Below, piece after piece: positions 13,756 to 25,470 of a DNA stretch of 64,000 nt (position 1 is its first letter; every line of letters begins with the position of its first letter). The notes beneath the pieces were generated by a model. That model was not told the DNA's origin. It saw only the letters and a program-made list of their open reading frames with translations, and did not search any database. The DNA is taken from positions 26,413,505 to 26,477,504 of the forward strand of contig CM041115.1 of the NCBI GenBank assembly GCA_023079485.1, read 5' to 3'. The stretch is from Archilochus colubris. Taxonomy: Eukaryota; Chordata; Aves; Apodiformes; Trochilidae. The translations under genes were made by a program, and so were the position numbers.

Positions 13756-13799
13756 ATACAGGCCTGTGGAATAGAACAAATAGGGATACAGGCCTGTGG
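13756..13799. repeat. Short tandem duplication, 30-bp period
   Basis: ATACAGGCCTGTGG is present at 13756-13769 and 13786-13799, and a similar AACAAATA follows each copy. This looks like a local tandem duplication of about 30 bp. Confidence 0.7.
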
Positions 13800-14313
13800 G
13801 GAACAAATAAATTATTCCAGGGTTTTCTGAAGTGGCAAAAACCAGAATTTAGCAGTTAGAGTAGGTCATTCCATTGTTGTGTTACTATTTCCTTAACATA
13901 CATAGTGGTCATACTCATTCTTATTCCACATATATTTGGATGGTTTTATATTTTTTTTAACATAAGAGCATTTGCATTGTTTTGAAAAGACAGAAAATCA
14001 GTTAGTTAGGATTTTCTCCCCTCCAGAACTATGATTGCTGGACATTAGCATAAGAACAGATATTCATATGAGTAGGAAAGATTAGATCTAATGGTGAAAG
14101 CTAGAATAATGCAAGTTAATAACTGCAATTGCACCACTCTAGTAACATGCCTTTGCATTTTTCATATGAAAAATACCAATCAATTGTAGGTTATAGTAAA
14201 GCTTTTACAAAATATTAATATTTTCATAATTTTTTGAAATTTGTATCTTATAAATTCTAGCCGAAGTTACCCCATGTTTCAAAGCACTTAGCAATGTCCA
14301 GCAGTCTGCTGCA

Positions 14314-14343
14314 TATTATTATTATTACTATTATTATTATTAT
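14314..14343. repeat. (TAT)n microsatellite
   Basis: A trinucleotide TAT run with one interruption (ACTAT). Confidence 0.9.
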
Positions 14344-14832
14344 AACTTTTCAGTAAGACTACATTATTAATTTTGCTTTACTAGCCTTTAGCTACGTAGC
14401 ATCTCTGTTAAAACAAAAGATTATTCCCTGTTCTTAATTTGACTTGGCTTTACAAGACAACCATTGGCTGTGTGGTTGAATAGTCCAGCCATCATTCCCA
14501 GTCTTGCACTGTTACAAACCAAATTCCTTTGCCACTCCATTTGACATGGGAGATAGCTTTGCATACAGTAATTTTAAATTAACCTTTTCTCATACCCTCA
14601 CAAGTCCCTGGAAAGAATCAGAACCACGGGGCATAGTTTGACAAAGTATTTAAATTCAAGATAAAGAAGATGCAGTTGTGTTGCATTATGTATTATTTCA
14701 ATGGCATGGATAGGTATTATTTCAGTTGAAACTAAAATTTAAAATCACTTCTCCCATAGCTGAAAAAGCATTTGTCCAGTTGCCATCACCTAATACATCA
14801 TCATACAATAGGAAAATTATCGTTTCTCTTTT

Positions 14833-15362
14833 CATAGAATTATAGAATCATAGACTGGTTTGGATTGGAAAAGAGCTTAAAGATCATCTATTTCCAACCT
14901 CTCTGCATGGGCAGGGACACCTCCCACTAGATGAGGATGCTTAAAGCCCCATCCAGCTTGGCCTTCAACACTTCCTGGTGGGGAACACTAATTCCCTGAG
15001 TAACTCATTCCAGTGTCTCACCAGCCTCACAGGAAAGAATTTCTTCCTAATGTCTAAACTAAGTCTGCCCTCTTCCAGTTTTAAACCATTTCCATTGTCC
15101 TATCACTCACACCATTGTCAAAGTCTCTCTCCAGTTTCCTTATAGCCCCCCCTCAGGTACTGGAAGGCCACTATGAGGTATTCCCAGACCCATCTCTTCT
15201 TCAGGCTGAACAGCCTCAGTCTGTCTTCATAGGAGAGGTGCTCCAGCCCTCAGAGCATCATTGTGGGCCTCCTCTGGACTCACTCCAACAGCTCCATGTC
15301 TTTTTTGTATTGGGGACTCTAGAACTGATCACACTACTCCAGGTGCGGTACTCATGAAAGTG
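14833..15362 (-). mobile_element. CR1 LINE, 3' end
   Basis: The plus strand starts with CATAGAATTATAGAATCATA, the reverse complement of the octamer repeat that ends CR1 elements. The reverse-complemented CR1 3'UTR and the C-terminal part of ORF2 follow. The sequence continues at 16123 after an ERVL LTR insertion, so the two pieces are one element. It is 5'-truncated and has no intact frame. Confidence 0.88.
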
Positions 15363-16122
15363 TGTCCTGAGCCAGTTTGAGCCAGTTTAGAACCAATTTT
15401 CTTTCTTGTAATTTTAGTTTCAGCTAAGTCTCTTACAAGTATCTGCATTTGCTGGAATTAACAGCATGTTTCTCAGTCAGTGCTTCTAGAACTGAAAACA
15501 CTTGATGCTTATAGTTATGGCTAGAGAATGGTATGCAGAACAAAGGCCACTGCTCAGTTCTGATAAACGTGTTATGCTTTGCAAAGAGAAAGGAAGTAAG
15601 GCGTTCACACCTGCAACGCTCCTTGAGGGAGGAGTCGAGTATAGAGGTGACTCAAACTGACCAAATGTAATACTCCAGCCCATACACATCATACTCGGTA
15701 GAAATTTGAGGGATGACAAGAACCAAGTTTTATTTCATCCATAGCCATTATTCTGGGAGGATTCTGTTGTTCTGCCTTTGATCCCAATCCATGTCCTTCT
15801 GAGTCTGTGTGTTCCTGCCTCCAGCTCCTGTCTGATGCTGACTACAGGACCCCAGCCTGGGGCTTCACCAGGACCTGCCCTGCAGCCTTGATTGTGACAT
15901 GAGCTTTACTGGGGAAAGGAGGGGAGGAATGTGATGTTGCCTCTGTATAATTTGTATAATCATTTTTCTTTTTCTGTACTGTTTCATTGAAATAGTGTAG
16001 TTTAATTACTAACCTGTCAGTCTCTTTCCCTTATTCTCTTCTTACTCTTCCTCCATCAGGAAGGGAGTTTAAGAGAGCATCTCTCATTCATTTAACTGCT
16101 GACCCAGCATTAAACCATAACA
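15363..16122 (+). mobile_element. ERVL solo LTR
   Basis: A 760-bp unit that begins TGTCCTGAGCC, ends ACCATAACA and sits inside a minus-strand CR1. Its internal order matches the avian ERVL LTR: a GACTCAAACTGACCAAATG segment, a CATACACATCATACTCGGTA segment, then T-rich sequence and a GACCCAGCATTAAACCATAA terminus. The five bases before it (AAGTG) and after it (GAGTG) differ at one site, as expected for the 5-bp target-site duplication of this class. No internal genes remain, so recombination between two LTRs is the likely origin. Confidence 0.82.
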
Positions 16123-16722
16123 GAGTGAGTAGAGGAGGAGAATCACCTACTCTGATTTGTTGACCACCCTTCTTTTGATGCAGTTCAGGAAGATGGCAGT
16201 ACATTGCTGGCTCATGTTGAACTTCTCATCAGTCAACACTCCCCAAGTCCTTTTCCTCAGGGATGTTCTAGATCCATTTTCCACCCAACCTGTAACTGTT
16301 TGGGGTTTTCCCTTGCCAGGTGCAAGACCTTTGGCCTTACTGAGCTTCATGAGGCTGGCATGAGCCCACCTCTCAAGCCTGTCAGGTTTCCTCTGGATGG
16401 AATCTCTTCCCTCCAGCTTCTCAACAGCACCACACAGCTTGGTGTCATCAGCAGACCTGCTGAGGGTGAACTCAACTCCTTTGTCACTGACAAAGATGTT
16501 AGACAGTACTGGTCCCAGTACCAACCACTTATGAATGCCACTCATCTCCATTTTCACTCTGAGACACTGAATGCAACTCTTTGAGTGCAACTATCTAGAC
16601 AACTTCTTATTTAGCTAGGGGTCCATCTGCTGAATCTACATCTTTCCAGTTTAGAGATCAGTGTGTCGTGTGGGACAGCATCGAACTCTTTGTGCAAGTC
16701 CAGGTAGATTACCTCATATGCC
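16123..16722 (-). mobile_element. CR1 LINE, ORF2 C-terminal part (continuation)
   Basis: This continues the CR1 at 14833-15362 across the LTR insertion. The minus-strand translation at 16147-16590 contains SRSADDTKLCGAVEKLEGRD, derived from the CR1 reverse-transcriptase active-site region (FADDTKL in intact copies, here SADDTKL), and an EKFNMSQQC block. Several stops and frameshifts interrupt it. It ends in a GTGTGGGACAGCATCGAA region near 16722. Confidence 0.85.
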
Positions 16723-19567
16723 AAAAAAACTTGAAAATAACAGTGAACAAAAATACCTTTCTTTTATGACTGCCTTCTCATTTTGCTGTTAGGAAATGCT
16801 GTTTTTTCTGTACACTGCACATTTTCTTTTGTCTGTCACTTTTCTGTATGTTATTTTGTCTTGTATCACCCACCCCTATTTATGTTTCTGCATGTGAGAT
16901 TTTTATTATGTATTATTATACTGAATAGAATATTAGTTGTGAAGGCAGTTGTAGTTTCTTTTGCTTTCTCTAGAAGTAAAAAGCAAGCAAACAGGCAGCA
17001 TAAAAAGGTATTTGACCAGACCTATACTGTACCTGGCTACACACACACAAAGCCAGGCTTATACAAAGTGCTGGAATACACAGGGCCATGTGGCCACTCC
17101 TCATGGAGTACAGGGCTCTGTAACTGCACCAAGATGCTCACCTGCTGGCTCAGAAGATGGGACTTCACCTGAATCAACTTTCAAGCAATTGAGCTCAAAC
17201 TCCATCAGCCAAATGCTTAACCTTGCCCATTTCAGTGGCACTGATCTAATTAGGACTCTTATCGCTATTTCCAGTGATTGAACTGTCTCCAATTCTCATG
17301 GTTTATTGTCTTGGCAGTTTCATTTCTCAGTCAGCTGAAATGGGATGTCCAATTTCTTGGACTGCATATCATACATTATGGCTTTATTTTATGAAGTATG
17401 TTGCAAGATTATGGACCAATACTGCAGCAGATAGGTTTTAATTGAAAACAGCACCCACCCCATTTCAGTGGAGCAGCAAGAGACAAAAGTTGTCACAGAA
17501 AAGAATTCTAGCAGTAGAGGACACTTGGACACACTGTAGCTGGTCTTCCCACTGAGCCTGGATCAGTTTCCAGAAGACAAATTTTGGCTGAACCCTGGTT
17601 ACCAGCTTTACTCAGGGGTGCAGGGTGAGACTCAATAACCTGGGATACTCAGGAGCACAGACTGAAAGATCTAATGGTCTTTTCCAGTAATTCTACAGCT
17701 CACTCAAACTGCTTACTGATAAAGGATTCATGCCAAAGTTTATGTGTGCATGTGCAGTGTCCTTGTCTTAGCAATGTGAAATACATCTGTTTTTGAAGAC
17801 ATGGCCTGTAAATTTCAGGGTAGTCTAGAGGTAGCTGTTCGCATTATCGCAACTGAAATTCCTAATTTTCCTGTGTCACAGAACACCGTGACCATGCTTG
17901 AGCCATGGTTCCACAACTTCTGATGCACCTGAAATTTATCTTCCCTTCCTCAAAAAATACCCCAAGGAAGAACAGCACAGGGCAAGGCACCACCTTCTTA
18001 AATGGCAGCATCCGCTTATTCTTCAGTAGCCAAAATGCATCTAATACCCATGGGCTCTGCCATTTGAAAGCTCACAGTAATACTCAAATCTTGAAGCTGT
18101 ATCATACAGTTGACATACACCATTGGCATGGCCAATGATTGCAATATTCACCTAAATTTCAGGAATTTTATCCTCAATACATAGATTTTGTGTGACACCT
18201 GGAGAAACCCCACAACCTCAGACCTATTTTAATTTAAAACAAAAGTGAATAAGGACATTTTTTTCCCCTTGAAGTACAATTTATAAAATTAAGAATAAGA
18301 ATAGCTCTAATTAATTCTGATGCATTTAGTAATTCTGAAAAAAAAACCCCTAAGTTAAAATTAAACCAATATTTTATATTCAAACAAGGTCAGGAGAACA
18401 GCATTAATGAGCACTGGCATTACAGTGAATAGCTGCCACTGTTCAGTGCTTGCATCAATTATACTTGTTGCTACGGTCCATGAGAGACTAAATTTCTGAA
18501 AGAAGGTGAGTATAAAGGAGCCATGTGAACCTCAGCCAGACAGAACCCTTCAGTACCAAACAACGATCTGTATTGCTCTTCTCTTCTGCAAGTTAATTTT
18601 GTGAATTGTCACTTTTGTGAGATTAATATTAATTTCCAGATTGAAACTTCAGATGAGAAGAGGGCCAAGGAGTAAATTTAGAAGCAAGGGAATTCCACAT
18701 TGCTTTAAATAAAAATCTTTTTGCAGGGAGTGATATTTCTTTTAGCTGTGTTCCAAAAGACTAAAAAGCATTTGTTTTAATTTTTGTAGTGATAATAAAC
18801 AGTCAAATTAACAGCTAATTTGTGCTTTCCTGCTCTGCTGGACACTCTACAGTAAATCCTAGTGTGTCTCAGACTGGCAAGAACCAGTACTGAAATTTAC
18901 TTGACCATTCCCCAGGGGTTTGCCCTGATAAGGGGATATCGCTGCAGGGCTGTGCTGCTGCAGCTCACAGCCCAGCACTTACAGATGCTGTGGCCATGGA
19001 CTTGGCTATGTGGCCACCAAGACTGGGAGGATCCAAGAGCAGGGTCTTCCCACACACAGTCTCTGTGCTGTTACCAAATAGCCTTCTCAGAACATGGCTG
19101 AAATCCAAAAAGTGTGTCTTTGTGGCCTTGCTCCTAAAATGCAACTGGGTACCTAAACCATTAGCTTCCCAGGAAAAACAAGGCTTTAAGGCACAGCAGT
19201 GGCTCCAAAAGCATGGCTCTGAGCTCGGTGCTGAAATCTTTATTAATGTTGCCAGGAGAGCCTTCTGCAACCCAGGCACAGTCCTGAGGCTTGTAGGATC
19301 AGATTCTTCCTTAAGAAGGATGCTTCAGAAACAGTGTGCAAAACAGTATTTGTATTTACCTTCTCTAGTTGCACCTGTAAAGCCATCTTCAGTTACAGCC
19401 CCCCAAAAATATCTTGCTGAGAAAGAAGGCAAGACATGACTGCTGGGTCAGTATGAGCAATGACACCCCAAGTATTTTCTTTGGTACCACATCTGCAAGT
19501 ACAAACATAAATAAAGCAACAAATGAATCTGAAATTAAAAAAAAACAACTCCAAAACACCCTAAATA

Positions 19568-20072
19568 GTGTGTTCAGTTTGGGGCCTCTCACTACAAGGA
19601 CATTGAGATGCTGGAGTGTGTCCAGAGAAGGGAAATGAAGCTGGTGAAAGGTCTGGAGCACAAGTCTTACCAGAAGCAGCTGAGGGAATCAGGATTGTTT
19701 AGTCTGAAGAAGAGAAGATTGAGGGGAGACCTTATTGCTGTCCACAACTACCTGAGAGGAGGTTTTACTGAGGTGGGGATTGGTCTCTTCTCCCAAGTAG
19801 CTGGTGATGGGACAAGAGGAAATTACCCCAAGCTGTGCCAGTGGAGTTTCAGGTTGGATATTAGGAAAATTTTCTTCACTAAAAAAGTGGCCAGGCATTG
19901 GAACAGGCTGCCCAGAGAAGCTGTGGAGTCACCATCCCTGGATGTGTTCAAAAAATGTGTGGACATGGCACTTCAGGACATCGTTTATTTGGCATAGTGG
20001 TGTTGGGTTGATGTTTGGACTTGATGATCTTAGAGGTCTTTGGCAACCATAATGATTCTGTGATACTATGAT
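19568..20072 (+). mobile_element. CR1 LINE, 3' end
   Basis: A 5'-truncated CR1 in the plus direction. It begins at a GTTCAGTTTGGGGCCTCTCA region of ORF2, passes through the GGAACAGGCTGCCCAGAGA-like 3' segment and ends in TGATTCTGTGATACTATGAT, the terminal octamer repeat. The open frame at 19608-19997 is CR1-derived and not a host gene. Confidence 0.9.
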
Positions 20073-21655
20073 GCTCTAAAACCAGTAAAATATTTTTGTG
20101 CAGTTTCCAATCTTATTATTTGTCTCCCATTCATCCCTTTGCTTAATTTCCATTTAATTCAAACTAATGCCGGTATTCTTTTGCGAGAAGGAAATAAGTA
20201 ACTTTTACAATGTATATAAGATGGAAAAAACCAACTGACTCCATCTAAAATACGCTTACATTTCTGTCCCCACTTAAAATACAGTTTCTTTTTTTATTTT
20301 TAGAACTGTTTTGTTAGGATTGGGCCCAGTATGCTTTCCAGAATGGAAATCCAACACTGCTTTTCCTGCCAACATTTTCTGTTTGCGCTGTCAGTATGCT
20401 TCACTTTTTAAACCTTATTTTCTTGTTGGGAACTGCTGGTTGTGGGAAGGAGTTGTAGCAGTGCTCCAATCTTTAATTTATAGAAGTCTGTTTTGGTTAA
20501 GCTGTTAAAATGAGTTTAGAGGTGTTTCCATATTTTCTAATATACGTTTAATCACAAAGAAAATCTCACACATCTCAGTACTTTTAAGTCGCCATTCTGA
20601 AGACATTGGTTCATCCAGAGTAATGGAGACAAGCTCTAATTGAAGCACATTAGCACAGCTGTGTAGGCAAAGCAGCAAGGTACAATTCTCCCACTGCTCA
20701 TGAGTGTTATCAAATTCTCTGAGTATATTGCTGTCTCCAGTAATGACTGACAGAGGAGTGTTGCTATATTACCTAGCTATTACATGGGTCTGTAAGACTG
20801 TATTGAAAGAAGTCAACAATCAACAATCAAAAAACTGTCTCACTCCAAAAAGCTCTGCTGGATATTTTGCACCTTCTCCCTTGGTCATAAAAGACATCAA
20901 CTTTTTTGGTCATAAAAGCTTCAACTTTCAGACAGGCCTGCAGGGCGTGGAAAGAACTGAACTGAACTGCCTTTTAGATTATATACAAACTAATTGTTTT
21001 TATAATGTTTCCTACAGTTGTGCTGCAGGAAATAGGGAGATACTTGTATAACAAAGGGTATATAGCATTTAAAAAAAGGAATGCCATTAGATGTGGATGA
21101 AACCCAGACTACTGAAACAAACCAGAATAGACCTACAAACTTCCATATAACTGAGACTGCACCTTTTGCTCTAACCTGGCCTTTATAAGGCTAGCATTTG
21201 AAGCAGGAAGAAACTTAAGAAAGAAAAAACTTGCTAAATTAGTACATTAACAGGTCATGGAAAAGTTTTGAATGGAAACATCCATCAGTCAGTTTGTATC
21301 AGTGCATTGTAGCTGTTCACATAGGAAAATAATTTCTATTCTGTGAATTCATGCGGGAAGAATGAAACAAAGGAAAAGGGACAACTTTCAAATCCTGGCA
21401 AATACTTTCTTGGGTTTAGTATTCAACTGGTTGGTTCTGTATTTTTTCCTAGTCAATTGAGTGCATTTTCTTTTGTGCTGTGTTATCATCATTACTACTT
21501 TGCTACAGACATTTGGTTTTTATTAGCTCAGATTTGACTGTTTATGAACCATCTAAACACATCTCCCATCCTCCATTTCAGATTTTCATAAATTCATATA
21601 CATGCTTTCCGATCACTGTTTTTACATTTAAGCATCACTCTGTTCAAGTGTTTTC

Positions 21656-21698
21656 CATCATTTTTTACTCTTGCCATAGGGCAAGAGTAAAATAGATG
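21656..21698. repeat. Perfect 13-bp inverted repeat with 4-nt loop
   Basis: TTTTACTCTTGCC (21663-21675) and its exact reverse complement GGCAAGAGTAAAA (21680-21692) are separated by ATAG. With small mismatches the arms extend to CATCA at 21656 and GATG at 21698. The structure could form a strong hairpin or cruciform. No transposon termini or known RNA family is evident. Confidence 0.75.
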
Positions 21699-22373
21699 AA
21701 AAAATACTGTTCTTAACTATTAGAAATGTAAGGGGAAAAAAAGGCTGTTCATGCCAGCAGCATTTAACCGATGTGTAATAAAAAGTAGTTTCTCTTGACA
21801 GAAGACATGAAGGCATGGACCCCAGTTGCTGTATACAATCTGAATCATTTACTGTGTGGTTCACTACGCTTACATAGTATCCTGATTGATCTACAATTTG
21901 CACCTCAAAGTGCTCTCTCTACTAACATAAAATCTTATCTACCCATTCCCACCAGAGGCACCTGGTACCAGGATGTAACATTGTCCAGATGGCAAATTCC
22001 TTAAGTTATTTACAGCTCTTTGTTCTTCTTCGGAGTCAGACAGTAACCAGGGAATTCACAGCACTCCTCTATCCCACGCAGGCCTGCTCCTCTGCTGTTC
22101 TCCTACATTACCTAATGGATGTTCTGTCTATGTTATTCAAAATGGATTGATTTGAAACATGGACTTTGATTTTGTAAGTGTAATGGTAGTTTATTCATAT
22201 ATTGCCAGGCAGAAAGGGACCAGGCAGGCTGGCAGCAAACTCTTGTGGCTTTTTTTTTTTTAAATTTGTTGGAAACAGAAGTGCTGAGATGCTAACAGGC
22301 TGACTACTGTTCTTACCTCTGCTGTCAGAGTGATTTCAAAGAATGTTTATCAATATGGTGATAGGTGCTTTAC

Positions 22374-22388
22374 ATATATATATATATA
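22374..22388. repeat. (AT)n microsatellite
   Basis: A short AT dinucleotide run immediately upstream of a CR1 5' boundary at about 22390. Confidence 0.85.
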
Positions 22389-22389
22389 A

Positions 22390-23037
22390 AGAAAGCTGAA
22401 CATGAGCCAGCAGTGTGCCCAGGTGGCCAAGAAAGCCAATGGCATCCTGGCCTGTATCAAGAACAGTGTGGCCAACAGATCCAGGGAAGGGATTCTTCCC
22501 CTGTGCTCAGCCCTGATGAGGCCACAGCTTGAGTTCTGTGTCCAGTTCTGGGCCCCTCAGTTCAGGAAGGAGATTGAGGTGCTGGAGCAGGTCCAGAGAA
22601 GAGCAAGGAGGCTGTGAAGGGATCCAGCACAAGTCCTGTGAGGAAGGGCTGAGGGAGCTGGGGGTGTTCAGTCTGGAGAAGAAGAGGCTCAGGGGAGACC
22701 TCATCACTCTCTACAACTCCCTGAAAGGAGGTTGAAGCCAGGAGGGGGTCGGTCTCTTCTCCCAAGTAGCTACAAGAGGGCATGGACTTCAGCTCTGCCA
22801 GGGGAGGTTTAGGTTAGATATTAGGGAGAAATTCTTTACAGAGAGGGTGATCAGGCATTGGAATGGGCTGCCCAGGGAGGTGGTGGATTCTCTGTCCCTG
22901 GAGGTTTTTAAAAAGAGACTGATGTGGCACTCAGTTCTATGGCCTAGTGCCATGGTAGTAGATCAAGGGTTGGACTTGATTTCAGAGGTCCTTTCCAACC
23001 CATCTGATTCCATGATTCTCTGATTTTATGATTCTTA
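22390..23037 (+). mobile_element. CR1 LINE, 3' end
   Basis: A plus-strand CR1 starting in the ORF2 C-terminus ([20 protein letters not shown] at about 22402), followed by [11 protein letters not shown]. It carries the standard 3'UTR and ends in a GATTCTCTGATTTTATGATT octamer-like tail. The frame breaks within about 220 bp. It is the first of four same-strand CR1 pieces. Confidence 0.9.
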
Positions 23038-23148
23038 GAAAGTATTTGGTTATAGCGCAAATAGAAATTTTAATACTTACAAACTAAATACTCGTTTATT
23101 CATGCACGAGGATGACACGCAAATTCATGAAGCATTCCATATTTTTTC

Positions 23149-23203
23149 AAGGGTTGGACTTGATGATCTCATAGGTCCCTTCCAACCCAGCCAGTTCTAT
23201 TTT
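23149..23203 (+). mobile_element. CR1 3'-terminal scrap
   Basis: Only the last part of a CR1 3'UTR is present: GGGTTGGACTTGATGATCTC followed by CCCTTCCAACCCAGCCAGTT. This is either a very short 5'-truncated insertion or the remnant of one. Confidence 0.75.
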
Positions 23204-23229
23204 ATACACTCATGTATTCTCCAGGGGGT

Positions 23230-24942
23230 AGTCTGCCAGGGGGTAACATTACAAACAAGGATGAGGAAAAGGCTGAAATACTTAATGCCTTACTTTGCCT
23301 CTGTCTCCATAAGTCAGAGCAGCCATTCCCAGGGTATTCACCCCCCTAAAATGGAAGATGAGGATGGAGAGCAGCACAACCTCCCATAATCCAGGAGAAG
23401 TAGCTAATGACCTGCTACGGAATCTTAACAGCCACAGGTCCTTGGGGCTGGATGGGACTCAACCAAGAGTGCTGAGGGAGCTGGCAGAAGAGCTTATCAA
23501 GCCTCTGTGCATAATCTTCCAACAGTCATGATTAACAGGGGAAGTCCCATATGACCGAAGGCTTTCCAGTGTTATGCCCATATACAAGATGGGCCAGAAG
23601 GAGGATCCAGGAAACCAGAGGTCTATCAGCCTGACCTCAGTGCATGGAAAAATTATAGTGGTTCATAGTGAGTGTGCTCACATGGCAAGCGCAGAGCAGC
23701 CAGAAGATCAGGCCCAGCCAGCATGGGCTCAGGAAAGGCAGGTCCTGCCTGGCCAACCTTGTCTCATTCTGTGACCAAGTGACCTGCCTAGTGGGTGAGG
23801 GTATGGCTGTGGACATTGTCTACCTGGACTTCAGTAAAGCCTTTAATGCCATCTCCCCAAGCATGCTCCTTGAGAAGCTGGCGACTCATGGCAGACACAT
23901 ATACTCTTCTTTCGGTTAGAAACTGGCTAGATGGCAGGGTGCAGAGAGTTGTAGTCAGTGGACTTAAATCCAGCTGTCAGCCTGTCACCAGTGGTGTTCC
24001 TCAGGGCTCATTTTTGAGGCTGGTCTTGTTCAATATCTTTATCAATGATCTGGACTAAGGGATTGAATACACTCAGTAAGTTTGCTGATGACATGAAATT
24101 TGGTGGGAGAGTTGATCTGCTTGAGGGCAGAAGGGTCTGCAAAAGGACCTGGACAGACTGTACCAGTGGGCCAAGGTCAATAAAATGACCAAGTGCCAGG
24201 TCCTGTACTTTGGTCACAACAACTAAGTGACTGGAAAGTTGCCAGACAGAAAAAGACCTGGGGGAACTGGTTGAAAGCTGGCTGAATGTGAGCCAGCAGT
24301 GTGCTGAGGTGGCCAAGCTGGCCAACAGTATTCTGGCTTGTATCAGGAATAGTGTGGCCAGAAGGAGAAAAGATCATGTCTCTGTACTTGTCATTGGTGT
24401 GATTGCACCTTGAGCACTCTGTTCAGTTCTGGACCTCTCGCTGCAAGAAAGACATTGAGTTGCTGGAGTGAATTCAGAGAAGGGGCTGGTGAAGGGTCTG
24501 GAGAACAAGCCCTATGAGGAGAGGCTGAGGGAATTGGGAATTCTTAGTTTGGAGAAGAGGAGGCTGAGAGGGACCTTATTGCTCTCTAGAGCTACCTGAA
24601 AGGAGGTTGTAGGGAGATAGGAGCTGGCCTCTTCTCCCAATTGAATAATGATAGGACTAGAGGAAATGTTCTGAAGCTGTACCAAGGGAGATTTATACTA
24701 GATACTAGGAAGAACTGGTTAACTGAGAGAGTAGTCATGTTGTGGAATGGGCTGTGCAGGGAGGTGGTGGAGTCACCATTCCTGGAGGTATTTTAAAACT
24801 GTGTAGAGAAGGCACTTCAGGACATGCCCTAGTAAGTGATACAGATGTTGACACATGTATTTTATCCAGGGGGGATGTTAACAGTTGGACACGGTGATGT
24901 TAGAGGTCTTTTCCAAGTGTGGTAGTTCTGTGATTCTGGGAT
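23230..24942 (+). mobile_element. CR1 LINE, reverse transcriptase to 3' end (1.7 kb)
   Basis: The longest CR1 in the window. In plus-strand order the translations show an RT finger region (a QKEDPGNQRSISLTSVHGKI block near 23595), [12 protein letters not shown] near 23822, SGVPQGS near 23990, [10 protein letters not shown] near 24028 and KFADDM near 24078, the last containing the two catalytic aspartates of the RT active site. The C-terminal block SQQCAEVAKLANSILACIRN and the 3'UTR follow, ending near GTTCTGTGATTCTGGG. Frameshifts and stops separate these blocks, so the element is inactive. The 5' endonuclease part is missing. Confidence 0.9.
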
Positions 24943-24949
24943 TTCCACC

Positions 24950-25470
24950 TGTTCTCTGCTCTCATGAGACTCCATCTGGACTACTGTGTCAAGTTCTGGA
25001 GCCCCCAACACTGGGCCTGCTGGTGTGAGTCCAGAGGAGTGCCACAAAGATTATCAGAGGTCTGGAGCACCTCTTGTTGTGAAGACAGGCTGAGACTGTT
25101 GGTGTTGTTCAGCCTGGAAAAGAAGAGAGTCGACGAAGATCTTAGAGCAGCCTTCTGGTATCTGAAGGGGGCCTACAAGAAAGCTGTGGAGGGACTTCTG
25201 ACAAGGGTATCTGGTGATAGGACAAGGGGAATGGCTTAAAACTAGAAGAGGACAGATTTAGATTAGACATTAGATAGAAACTCTTCACTATGAGGGTGGG
25301 AAGACACTGGAACAGGTAGCCCAGAGAGGCAGTGGAGACCCCATCCCTGGAAGTGTTCAAGGGCAGCTTGGATAGAACCTAATGTAGTGGGAGGTGTCCC
25401 TGCCCATGCAGAGGGATTGAAACTAGATTATCTTTAAGGTTCCTTCCAACCGAAAACCATACTATGAAAT
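24950..25470 (+). mobile_element. CR1 LINE, 3' end (different subfamily)
   Basis: A fourth plus-strand CR1 piece, directly downstream of the previous 3' tail. Its 3'UTR uses a GATAGAACCTAATGTAGTGG and GGTGTCCCTGCCCATGCAGA arrangement that differs from its neighbours, so it looks like a separate subfamily and a separate insertion. It ends near ACCATACTATGAAAT. Confidence 0.85.

Noticed and set aside
18121..18137. Short palindrome CATTGGCATGGCCAATG
   Set aside because: Seven-base arms are expected by chance in a window of this size.
19608..19997. 129-codon frame as a host gene
   Set aside because: It lies within a CR1 3' region and reads the element.
23574..24058. Reverse-transcriptase-like frames as a host retron or telomerase gene
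   Set aside because: They are frame-broken parts of a CR1 ORF2 with a CR1 3'UTR downstream.
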